In this document: in pieces, positions 54,601-63,901 of the stretch
How positions within the stretch are numbered: position 1 is the stretch's first letter
Layout: each line of letters starts with the position of its first letter
DNA from: Berghia stephanieae
Taxonomy: Eukaryota > Mollusca > Gastropoda > Nudibranchia > Aeolidiidae
Reading direction: 5' to 3'
Assembly: GCA_034508935.3 (NCBI GenBank)
Contig: CM067445.1
Location: forward strand, 83,265,807-83,329,806
DNA length: 64,000 nucleotides
The notes under the pieces: generated by a model
Seen by the model: only the letters and a program-made list of their open reading frames with translations
Databases searched by the model: none
What the model was told of the DNA's origin: nothing
Made by a program: the position numbers and the translations under genes

Positions 54601-55215
54601 TTTTTTTCTATTAGGGTTAGTCATAAATCTTAGTAAAGGTGCTAGGATGTTTGTTTTTCCATAAGTTAAGTAAAGGGGAGACATTCCGAAAGCTCCTACA
54701 TCCCCAGTATTCTTTAAATTTGTATTTTCACCGTTGATATTTTGTCAGGCATTTATTTATTCAATTTGTCATTATATAGAAGTATTTAAAAAACTCTAGA
54801 ACAAACCTTGATAGATTTGTGAAAGTTTAAAATTTCCTAATTTGATAATTGTTTTGATTTTCGGCCGCTATTTTGATTTGTTAAGTATTGAAAAGTAGTG
54901 CAAAGCAGTCCGAGAGTTGTTTTTTCTATTAGGGTTAGCTCGAGAGGTTAGTCATAAGTCTTATTAAAGGTGCTAGGGTGTTTGTTTTTCCATAAGTTAA
55001 GTAAAGGGGAGACATTCAGAAAGCTCCTACATCCCCAGTATTCTTTAAATTTGTATTTTCACCGTTGATCTTTTGTCAGGCGTTTATTTATTCAATTTGC
55101 CATCATTTTTTCTATTAGGGTTAGCTCGATATCGGAGTATATTTTTTTTCTATTAGGGTTAGTCATAAGTAAAGTAAAGGGGAGACATTCCGAAAGCTCC
55201 TACATCCCCAGTATA
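54601..55215 (+). repeat. Three degenerate direct repeats with CTATTAGGGTTAG
   Basis: Units at about 54601-54775, 54921-55105 and 55140-55215 share TTTCTATTAGGGTTAG, TAAAGGGGAGACATTC and GAAAGCTCCTACATCCCCAG. The third is shortened. TTAGGG occurs once or twice per unit, not in tandem, so this is not telomeric DNA. Confidence 0.75.
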
Positions 55216-55633
55216 ATGTTTTCACTTAATGTAAATGTTGCTGCTCGAAGCTCGAAGAAATAAATAATCATGTGAAATTGAATGTAAGCTTCAATTTAAT
55301 TACAAAAACAGATCAAATGAACGTTTCGGGTTTCCCCTTTATCAACAAAACAGGATGAATGAAACACCAAAGATGAATGAGATAATTTGGTAGTGGCGTA
55401 GTTAAGATGAATAAACAAAACATTGGTTGGCAGGAAATTAGTATGCTCCTTTGTAAGGAAGCACGAATTAAAACAGAATGCTAGATATTTCTAAAAAGGT
55501 GCGCAATTAATTAAGTGAAAAGAGGGGAGGTGGGGAGAAACTGTGTAATGCCGTTTAGAAAGTTAAATATAAAAACATGTAGAATGTTGTTGGAAGATAA
55601 ATACAATGGAATTGAAAATCCTATCTAATATAG

Positions 55634-55826
55634 TCTAGCCTTGTGGAGAACATTGTGCCATTTGAGTCAATAAAAAAAAATTATACGGCGCACAACTCTA
55701 CTGAAAGATTTGAAAATTAGAAATGTATTTTTTACATATAGATAAACAAACAATTTGATTTCCTTTTATAATTTAAAGTCAGTGGAGGTGCATAAAAACG
55801 GTACCAAACGCCACCAAACATGATCA
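55634..55826 (+). repeat. Direct duplicate, second copy
   Basis: Partner of 54062-54272. It runs up to the Helitron helicase fragment, so it may be the inner part of the same mobile element. Confidence 0.7.
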
Positions 55827-55829
55827 CCA

Positions 55830-56147
55830 GAGTACTGTACTGTAAGGTAAGTTCTCGATCCCAGGATCGTCTTTCAACTCTGCTCACGTCTGCTACTTCA
55901 GGTTTATTTTCGCAGTTGATTTTATTACCACAACCTGTTTTCATACACGGACAACTATATGCTGCTGTGTCACGGGTCAGAGGCTACAGCGGCTTACACT
56001 TCATGTTGGGCCACACATAAAAATCAACAGAGGATGTACCAACTTACACAGACAACGTTGTTTACCAATCTGCCCTCATTAAATCAATAGTGGTTATAAT
56101 ATCGAATGGAAATAGTTCATTCCCCGTGAAATTGCGGGCTTTTTACT

Positions 56148-56149
<2 letters not shown>
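55830..56149 (+). mobile_element. Helitron-like element, 3' end remnant
   Basis: A helicase C-terminal fragment is followed by a Helitron-style terminus. CCCG (56123-56126) can pair with CGGG (56135-56138), and CTAG (56146-56149) lies 8 bases further on. Helitrons end in a short hairpin followed by CTRR and leave no target duplication. (TA)n follows directly, a common Helitron target. The 5' end and Rep domain are not visible here. Confidence 0.6.
55910..56023 (+). pseudogene. PIF1-like helicase C-terminal fragment (Helitron)
   Basis: The frame ends PQPVFIHGQLYAAVSRVRGY-SGLHF and stops soon after. HGQLYVALSRV with SGL following is the conserved last motif (motif VI) of PIF1/RecD-type helicases, including Helitron RepHel. 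Only about 35 residues are recognisable. Upstream, AAG|GTAAGT at 55846 is a strong donor-like site. Upstream helicase motifs (Walker A, DEXX) are not present in the window. Confidence 0.6.

Positions 56150-56155
<6 letters not shown>

Positions 56156-56224
<69 letters not shown>
56156..56224. repeat. (TA)n microsatellite
   Basis: About 34 TA units between the Helitron end and copy g of the SINE-like element. Confidence 0.97.
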
Positions 56225-56227
<3 letters not shown>

Positions 56228-56423
56228 GTTTGTTTTTAATTTTAAGGGTTTTACGCCGCTTGCAACACAATAAGGTCATATCAACGTCAGTAAATAAGGA
56301 AGAAAATGGGATAGTAAAAAGAATTACAATTAAAGCACCAAAGAAAAGGTAAGACAAAGGGGAATTGGTTCAAATAGGAAACAGGTGTAGATTCCAAGAC
56401 CACACTCAGGACTTGGTTTGAGA

Positions 56424-56545
56424 TAGTGCCGCACGGGTTTTGGTTATCGAGAACAGTAACACCAGGAACATAGCTCAACCAGGAACTAGTACCAGGAACC
56501 TCCACCAGGAACAAGTTCCTGGTCATGTTACTGTTACTGTGTGTG

Positions 56546-56576
<31 letters not shown>

Positions 56577-57041
56577 CGCGCAAACCAGCCTACGTCCCTC
56601 CCTCCAATCTGAACCTCTCGTCTGTCTGTGGTTGGTACCACAAACACGAGTACGCAACCTCTCGTCTGTCTGTGGTTGGTACCACAAACACGAGTACGCA
56701 ACCTCTCGTCTGTCTGTGGTTGGTACCACAAACACGAGTACGCAACCTCTCGTCTGTCTGTGGTTGGTACCACAAACACGAGTACGCAACCTCTCGTCTG
56801 TCTGTGGTTGGTACCACAAACACGAGTACGCAACCTCTCGCCTGTCTGTGGTTGGTACCACAAACACGAGTACGAACGTCGAACCCGTGTCATCTATGCG
56901 CCGTACTACTTAGGACATGACTGATACGAAACTCTCTTCGACCGGAACAATCGCACCAGGAACAGGTTCCGTACCAGGAACAACGCCACCAGGAACACAA
57001 TCGTACCAGGAACATGAAAATGTTCCGAATGCCCGCCGCTA
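56424..57041. mobile_element. 618-bp hAT-like non-autonomous transposon
   Basis: Exact 8-base duplication GTTTGAGA (56416-56423 and 57042-57049), the size made by hAT transposases. Ends are TAGTGCCGCACGGG and (reverse complement) TAGCGGCGGGCATTCGG, an imperfect TIR starting TAG. CCAGGAAC occurs at least seven times near the two ends, resembling subterminal transposase-binding repeats. The middle is a 44-bp minisatellite. No transposase is present. Confidence 0.75.
56614..56877. repeat. 44-bp minisatellite, 6 copies, inside the hAT-like element
   Basis: Unit CCTCTCGTCTGTCTGTGG plus TTGGTACCACAAACACGAG plus TACGCAA, almost identical between copies, with TGGTACCA self-complementary. Long frames on both strands here come from the array. 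Confidence 0.93.
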
Positions 57042-57335
57042 GTTTGAGATCACCTAAAAGTCTCATCCAGACACAAGCACAGACCCCAACTAAGAGAGAT
57101 ACACTCAAATGTTTACAAATCATATATAATATGTAAACAAAACAATACAGTGCATAACAAAAAATATCATCTCCCAAAACTCGAACTATACATTTGACTG
57201 TCTCCCTCCCAGCTAGGGTATCCGGCCAGGGCCTGGACAAAACCAAGTAATCTCATTACAAGACAAAGACAGAAAGCATGTTGGAAAACAGATATAATGG
57301 GATAGAAGACACAGTATGTACCCCCCTGCCCACTT

Positions 57336-58461
57336 TTCTAAATTTTAATGATGATATTTCACAATACTAAAGCCATTATCAAGCCAAGCAATCACATAGG
57401 TAGATTATATTCTACTCTTCTGACGTGTTTTCAGCAGAAAGCAACTTAATTATTAAGTTATTTCGTCACAAAAACTAACCCTATTTTGTACTTCATTTGC
57501 TAGTTGAATATGTCATTCTATAAAAACCATTGATTAATTAAGCTATAACTAAGATAAACAGAATTCTAGATCCTTAATAAACCCTATTTTAGTCCCTAGG
57601 GTGACTTTGCACCCCTGGCCTGTCTTTCTTTCACAAAACGACCAATTTTTAACACAGAAACTTCAAATTTGGTGCTGACTTTTCCTAGCTTGAATTCAGC
57701 ATGAGCCGAGAAGAATGCCACTTCTCAACAAAGTCTCTGCCTCTCTCAATAGTCACAGTCCACTTTTTTGTAAGGTCATGTATCCCGTCCTCGTAACTGA
57801 GTGGCTATTGGTCAGTACTGAGTGAATGTCGTTGATGTGACAAATCTGTATACATATTGATTTAATTGGTATACGTAGCAGGCCTATATCATGTTTGTAA
57901 AGTGTATTTCCAAGGGACAAAATGTTAAATCCATAAATTTTAAGATTGTACACCTTGTTGACTCACTTTGATGATGTATTTTCTTGAACATGTATGCCCA
58001 TATTGTGACAGATGGTGACTAAGCAAGCAATATAAAACCATGACACAAAACAAGTTTCATTGATAGAGAGATTCACAACATCACAGACAATTATTTTTTA
58101 ACAACACTTCTCTTCTTAGTTATGATCTCTTCATAAGTCATTTTATTGAAAGATGTAATTTACATCTTTGCCAACATAAGCAGGACTATCTTTTTAAAGA
58201 AATTTTAAAATAACACCTCAAAAGTAAATTACGTTTGCTCAACAGTTCAAGTGTTCAAATAAATTTATTATAAGTTAAAACAAGATTGGACAGGACTATG
58301 ACCTCTCTGGTCATATATCAATGAAATCAGTAAAACTGACTGGTCTGTGTATTAGATCACTCATGAGAAAATAGTTATTTGCTGCATCCATGGCACAGTG
58401 AACACAATAAGTTTATAATACTGCATATATCAGAAAAGTGAGTGGAGCAGGCACCTATGTT
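57336..58461. other. Non-coding stretch
   Basis: AT-rich unique-looking DNA. No exon with both splice signals and no RNA gene was found. Confidence 0.35.
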
Positions 58462-58896
58462 GATAATATCAAGAAATTAAGTGAGTAGGAAAGTGCCAGA
58501 ATAGAGTGCGGCCATGTGGTCTAGTGGTATGACACTTGCTTTCAGATTGGAAGATCGTGGGTTCGAGCCTCGCTCGGCACATAGTTGAGTCCTTGGAAAA
58601 GACTCTTTACTCACTTTCTCTCACCGTACTCAGGTGTAAAATGAGTACCTGGCAGTTAACAGCGTCATCTCTGTCCAAAAAAAATTGTAATATCACCTAA
58701 CAGGCATCATGTCCCGTTCTAAATCTTAAGTGTTGCTGTTGGCCAGGAACCCCTTGTAAAGTGCTTTGAGCACTTTTAGTAGATATCGCGCTATATAAAA
58801 GCTCAATTAAAATTTTTTTTAATTCACGGCAGGCGAAATTTTTATTCTCCATTGTCTTCTGCCGCTTTCCTACTCATTTTATTTCTTGACAATACC
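58462..58896. repeat. 40-base inverted repeat surrounding a SINE
   Basis: The left arm 58462-58501 and the reverse complement of the right arm 58857-58896 agree at 33 of 40 positions, with TCAAGAAAT and GAGTAGGAAAG fully matching. It could be a small TIR (MITE-like) element into which the SINE inserted, or one that contains it. No target duplication was evident. Confidence 0.6.
58505..58825 (+). mobile_element. tRNA-derived SINE
   Basis: The tRNA-like head has an A-box-like TGGTCTAGTGGTA and a B box GGGTTCGAGCCTC. The body is of the type seen in many marine invertebrate SINEs (CTTGGAAAAGACTCTTTACT, CAGGTGTAAAATGAGTACC-TGGCAG). The 3' part is CCCCTTGTAAAGTGCTTTGA, then CGCGCTATATAAAAGC and an A/T tail. 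Transcribed by RNA polymerase III if active. The cloverleaf 3' stem is degenerate, so this is not a functional tRNA. Confidence 0.8.
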
Positions 58897-58929
58897 ACAA
58901 AAGAAAATGAATTTCATAAGGAAAATCAG

Positions 58930-59037
58930 TCAATATGGTAACTTGAAGTAAGAACGCAGTAGTGTTGCTTCTTCAGCCATTTCTTCTTCTGTCCTCAATT
59001 TTGTAGTTTCATTCCAGCCTCTGTCGTGGTTCTGTAA
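58930..59037 (-). CDS. Candidate terminal exon of a host gene
   Basis: On the minus strand, a pyrimidine-rich acceptor TTTTTGTCTTCTTTTGTTCAG is followed by an open frame reading LQNHDRGWNETTKLRTEEEM, then AEEATLLRSYFKLPY and TGA (58930-58932). A second AG six bases later could be used instead. AATAAA is present about 50 bases past the stop, inside the inverted repeat arm. The composition looks like real protein and has no repeat origin. HDRGWN resembles a motif found near the start of SRA1-type proteins, but this is a terminal exon, so I do not assign it. Upstream exons would lie beyond the transposon, outside the window. Confidence 0.4.
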   Translation of the reverse strand, partial: LQNHDRGWNETTKLRTEEEMAEEATLLRSYFKLPY

Positions 59038-59212
59038 CTGAACAAAAGAAGACAAAAATAAAGTGACTGCTGCTTTAGAATACTGTTAGGACTCAAATAT
59101 CAGTTCTGTTTACGAAACTTTTCCTAAAAAGGACATGGATATTGATTCCAAAAAGGTGATAAACAAAAATATATGAATAAGCATAAACATCTAGTTTTTG
59201 TTTGTTTCTTTT

Positions 59213-59962
59213 TGCTCGATGACAACTTGTCATCCTTGCATATTCAAACAAATGACAAGTCGTCCTTGCATATTCAAACAAATGACGACTTGTCCTTGCA
59301 TATTCACACAAATGACAACTCGTCCTTGCATATTCAAACAAATGACAACTCGTCATCCTTGCATATTCAAACAAATGACAACTCGTCATCCTTGCATATT
59401 CAAACAAATGACAACTAGTCGCCCTTGCATAATCAAACAAATGACAACTTGTCACCCTTGCATATTCAAACAAATGACAACTCGTCGCCCTTGCATATTC
59501 AAACAAATGACAACTCGTCGCCCTTGCATATTCAAACAAATGACAACTCGTCGTCCTTGCATATTCAAACAAATGACAACTCGTCGCCCTTGCATATTCA
59601 AACAAATGACAACTCGTCATCCTTGCATATTCAAATAAATGACAACTCGTCGCCCTTGCATATTCAAACAAATGACAACTCGTCGCCCTTGCATATTCAA
59701 AGAAAAACCAACTTGTCGTCCTTGCATATTCAAACAAATGACAACTTGTCATCCTTGCATATTCAAACAAATGACAACTTGTCCTTGCATATTCAAACAA
59801 ATGACAACTCGTCCTTGCATATTCAAACAAATGACAACTCGTCGCCCTTGCATATTCAAACAAATGACAACTTGTCGTCCTTGCATATTCAAACAAATGA
59901 CAACTCGTCATCCTTGAATATTCAAACAAATGACAACTCGTCGTCCTTGCATATTCAAACAA
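59213..59962. repeat. 33-bp (some 30-bp) minisatellite, about 23 copies
   Basis: Unit CTTGCATATTCAAACAAATG plus ACAACTCGTCRYC. Early units are 30 bases, later ones 33, and one is altered (AGAAAAACCAACTTG). Both lengths are multiples of 3, so several frames stay open (period HIQTNDNSSSL or HLFEYARTTSC). I reject these as genes. Confidence 0.93.
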
Positions 59963-60221
59963 GACTACAATCAATAGTTCTGCCCTCTGATGACAAAACG
60001 TCGCATATGCTGATAACAACATTTTTCAGGAGAGCAAAAAAACTGTTCGATTCAATTTTAAAGCAGGGGATCATTACAACTCTAATTTGAAAACACATTT
60101 CGAACCACTGTTTTTGGCCACATTTTTCCTGAAAATTATTCGATATTTGAATCATAAATAAGCATTTTAGAGGGGTTTCTACTTTTTGTCATATTGTAGT
60201 TGGTGTTATTTATTACATGCA

Positions 60222-60365
60222 TTTATGACAGAACGTCGCATATGTCATATGCGACAACTCTCTTGAGAGAAAATTTCTACTCTGACCACAAACCGTCGCA
60301 TATGGTCACATACGACGCTCTGTCGTAAATGATTGTAATAAAAGACGTCATAGGAAATATACGAC
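60222..60365. promoter_or_regulatory. Subterminal palindrome cluster, left end
   Basis: GTCGCATATG-T-CATATGCGAC is a 10-base perfect palindrome with a one-base centre. GTCGCATATG-GT-CACATACGAC is a second, near-perfect one, followed by CTGTCG and GACGTC half-sites. Probably binding sites for the transposase of this element. Confidence 0.6.
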
Positions 60366-60707
60366 ACAGGGTGAATATATACTGGTCATGTTCAATTAGG
60401 AAACTCTTTTATTTTAGTTGGAGTGGCCTTTATATATCTGACACAAAAGCCAATTCACCAACTTGACAAGAAATTTCACACGTAAACATAAGCAGTAAAC
60501 AGTCACTTAGGTCTATAACACTATCTCACTCAGACTTTCGTCTCTTCAGTATTGCTATCAAGTCATAGATTATTGAGGACATTGATTTTTGTTTCTCTCT
60601 CCATATTTTAATTCTATCATGACATGCTATATTCTCATACGAAAAATAATATTTGAATAAAATGGGACAGAAAAATAAATGTGGTAAAAGTAAAAGTAAC
60701 AAAAAAA

Positions 60708-62871
60708 TCAAAATGCAATTTCTTTTCCGGTTTTTGCCAAGTCACTGCATTTAGGTTCAGTGGGCATGTTCTCCCAAAAAGCTCTCCGGTTTAAGGGCAT
60801 CAAAGGCACAAGCTTGTCAACAATGTCTTTTTTCTTTTTAGGATTAATCCCTCGCGGAACTTTTCTCGGCTCCGCATTTTGCGTGAAATTTTTTTTGAAA
60901 AAATTGAACTCTGTAAAGTCAGCCTCGTCAATATTCTTCTTAAAAAACATACTTCCACTTCCCTTACGGAATTGCACTGATGTTATGTCTGATAGATAAG
61001 GACGATCTGACGCTTTGTTTAGGGTGTACTGGTTTGTTCCTGACTCCCAGTTTGAGAAGTCTTATTTGCATTTGATGTACTTCACAACCAGCATCGACAA
61101 AGCATTCCGTGATGTCATCAAAATCACAAATTTTCCCACTTCTGCGGTTCATGACTTTTTCAATTCTGGAGTGGGTCGAATCAGCTGCCATGAACGTGTG
61201 TCCGGGTTCAAAATATTTAATTGTTATCACGTTTGCGTTTATAAGCCTGCTGTCGTTGAGAACATATAAAAACATGGAATAGATTGTCCAATTTTTATTT
61301 TGGCCGCTGCAGTTGTCCAGCCAGATAAGGATACTTTCCACGTCCCGGTTGAGGATCAAAAATCTGTAAAAGGACGACGCAATGTCTTCATCACGCCTTC
61401 CCGCAATTCCTTCGTGCCATACTATTGTATGGTCTTTTGCATTCTTGCCACATTTTTTACGGTCTCCAAGAAAAGCGAATGTTTCATTATACACACACAC
61501 TCTTGAAGTAAAAATGGACCGCTTGAACTTGGCAATAAAATGACTTTTTGCAAGTCTCCAGCGAATTTTGGCCTCGTTGCATCAAAAGGTGTTGATGAAT
61601 CTCGCATGTATTCAGCCCGAGCTTTGGTGTAGCGATTTTTGTGCGTCAGATGCTTCCCGATTTCTTTGCAAATGTTTTCACACTCGCAATTCAGTTGATG
61701 AAATTTGTATTCGTTGCATTCCTCGCACTCTTCATTTCCGAGTTTTGCAAAGGATACATTCATCTCTTTAAAAGCTTTGTAATAAAAGCTGTAGCTGACG
61801 TGCACTTCTGATGATTTACAAAAGTCCTTGTACATATCATGAAGCGTCAGGTCGGCAGGCAGGTAACGACGAAGTGGTGCATGCTCACGTCTGTAGTGCG
61901 AAATTTTGGGCTGAAATTTATTCACGTGATTGTGAATGATTTCATGGTTAATTTTATGTTTTGGGCTGTGCTTACCCCTCTTGTCGACAGGAGCTTCGAT
62001 GACATTGTTTGCTCCTATTTCAACATCCTGGAAGGCTGTGCGTATGGCCCGATCGTTCTTAGCAGAGTAGCCAAGGGTGTTCAAGAAGAAAGTCTTACAC
62101 ACGTTTTTGTATATCCCTTCTCCTGTTCTAAATGAGTACTTGTATGTACAAGACTTTTTTGCCTCACATCTGGGCTGCCCTTTGACTGTTCGCCGTTCAC
62201 ATTCAATTTTCTGAATGTGTTGCAACAGGAAGCGTTTTTGGTCTTGCCAGCTGAGTTTCCAGAAATGATCGATAATTTTCTGACGAGTTTCGTTCGAAAA
62301 ATTTTCAGGGCATTTCTTCGGGCATGGTTTGTCTCTAAACGATTCCAGAAGTCTGTGCACTTCTTTTTTTAATTGTACCGTCAACGATGTTATCGTTGCT
62401 TTTATCAATAATTTCATTAGTTGCATCAGAATTTTCGGTACTAGGTGCATGGTCTGTTGCCAAATTGTCCATTTGTTGATCCCTGCTTACGTCATTCGTG
62501 ATGATAGTTGGTGGAGCAATAGATAAACCAAAATCGCGCAATTCACAGTAGGTAAGTTCATCCCCACTTCCCTTATCTCTGGGCGATTCATTGGCCATTG
62601 TAAAATCCGGATCTTCATCACTATCATCCATATGAGAAATGACATCATCAGACGAACATGACAGCTTTTGTATCTTTCTCATGGCATTTACAGCACATTT
62701 CCTTTTTGATGGAGAATCCATAGGCGAAGCTCTATCAACTGGCATTGTATTTGAGGGTAACTTCTTTCCCCCAGAATATTTACGTTTTGCATCTATTTGC
62801 CTGGAGAGCTCTTGTAATTTACATAGAGGAATGTTGTCTTCTCCCCCCGAGCTTTCCGAATCTGAATACAT
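60708..62871 (-). pseudogene. Transposase of the DNCSGQNKN type, frame-disrupted
   Basis: Three consecutive frames together cover about 700 codons. I start at ATG 62869-62871 (MYSDSESSGGEDNIPLCKL), an acidic N-terminus preceded by a TATATCTTTTCAG acceptor. Next come PCPKKCPENFSNETRQKIIDH and QRKFLLQHI-like helices, YKNVCKTFFLNTLGYS, and SHYRREHAPLRRYLPADLTL. A Cys cluster (ECEECNEYKFHQLNCECENIC) is followed by the RNase-H-like core: WHEGIAGRRDEDIASSFYRF, WLDNCSGQNKNW (likely first catalytic Asp) and EPGHTFMAADSTHSRIEKVM. The family is widespread in invertebrate genomes as uncharacterised proteins (DUF7869-like, from memory). Frame is lost near 62364-62370 (a run of seven A on the coding strand), near 61528-61540 and near 61015-61020. 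Each looks like a single-base change, so these are either decay or sequencing errors. Confidence 0.7.
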
Positions 62872-62934
62872 AGTTGTTCTGAAAAGATATACAAGGGATG
62901 GTCTGTTAAGCAATATTTTTTCTCCCCTCCCCTC

Positions 62935-62935
<1 letters not shown>

Positions 62936-63014
<79 letters not shown>
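62936..63014. repeat. (TC)n microsatellite
   Basis: CTCT tract with a few GTCT interruptions, upstream of the transposase start. Confidence 0.95.
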
Positions 63015-63015
<1 letters not shown>

Positions 63016-63750
63016 CCAAGTTCTTTCTATTTTTCATATTTACTTTCTTTCTTTGTCTATCTTTCCACTAGATCTCAAATTACACCTCTTTATAATCGAA
63101 TCAAAACAGCTCGATTTGATAACAGTCGATTAGTTTAAATAAAGTAAATAGATGGAGTTTTTCTCCACCAATTAGTTTAATGATGCTTTTTTTTTTTAAT
63201 TCTTAAAAGATGTTGTTTTGTAAATATATAATACCCCCCCCCCCTCACCCCAATTGACAGAGAGTACCCATTTTACACTTAAGTGAGTCGTGTGGAGCAA
63301 CCTAGAGAAAACAATACCCATATTTTATAAACCAAACTTAAGTCATCATAACGAGTGAAGTCTCTACAAATATTGCATCTGGGTTTTCTATATTACGAGT
63401 ACTTACCTAATATCCGTTAAAGAATAGCACAACTCCCGAATTATTTCTCACAAAATGATGAAAAGTTGAAGTTACTCTCAATTGAAATAGTAGAAATAAG
63501 AAAAAAAAACGTGCTTCCATATAGCTGGTATTTATTCATCTGACCACGAGGTGGGATGACCGGAAACGTCTGCATGCACCATTTCTCATGACCAAGATTC
63601 ATAAATTCTTGTTCTATCTTCCGTAATAAAAAATAATTGGGTGTGGGACAAGGAATGACAAGAAGTCGTTGTTCATTCCATTCTCACGCATTTGGTTAGT
63701 GTTAGTAAAGTGACGTATTGTAACCATTTATAAACATACATTTACCACTG
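63015..63750. other. Non-coding right flank inside the transposon
   Basis: AT-rich, with a poly-C run near 63234-63244. No coding frame. It would hold the transposase promoter. Confidence 0.4.
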
Positions 63751-63901
63751 AACGACGTATATGGGCATATGCGACGGTTTACCAAAAATATTTCAGTTCA
63801 CACTCAAAGGCTGCATATATAGCATGCGTCGTATTTATTACAAAGCGTCGCATCTAACCATTTGCGTCGTTCTATGGTAAATGATCTGCATATGCGACAT
63901 T
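63751..63901. promoter_or_regulatory. Subterminal palindrome cluster, right end
   Basis: CGACGTATATG-GG-CATATGCGACG, GCATATATAGCATGCGTCG and GCGTCGCATCTAACCATTTG-CGTCG repeat the arrangement of the left cluster in inverted order. Confidence 0.6.

Larger units (their letters stand above)
56226..57335 (-). mobile_element. SINE-like retroelement, copy g, split by an hAT-like element
   Basis: The left part (56226-56423) carries the tail GGCGTAAAACCC on the minus strand. The right part (57042-57335) continues to TGTACCCCCCTGCCCAC. The insertion between them is described separately. Confidence 0.8.

Noticed and set aside
54601-55160. TTAGGG motifs suggesting interstitial telomeric repeats
   Set aside because: They occur as isolated CTATTAGGGTTAG inside longer degenerate units, not as a tandem hexamer array.
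58505-58580. Functional tRNA gene
   Set aside because: A and B boxes are present, but the acceptor stem does not close and SINE body sequence follows directly.
59093-60022. 309-codon minus and 221-codon plus frames
   Set aside because: Both arise from the 33-bp minisatellite; opposite strands and several frames are open together.
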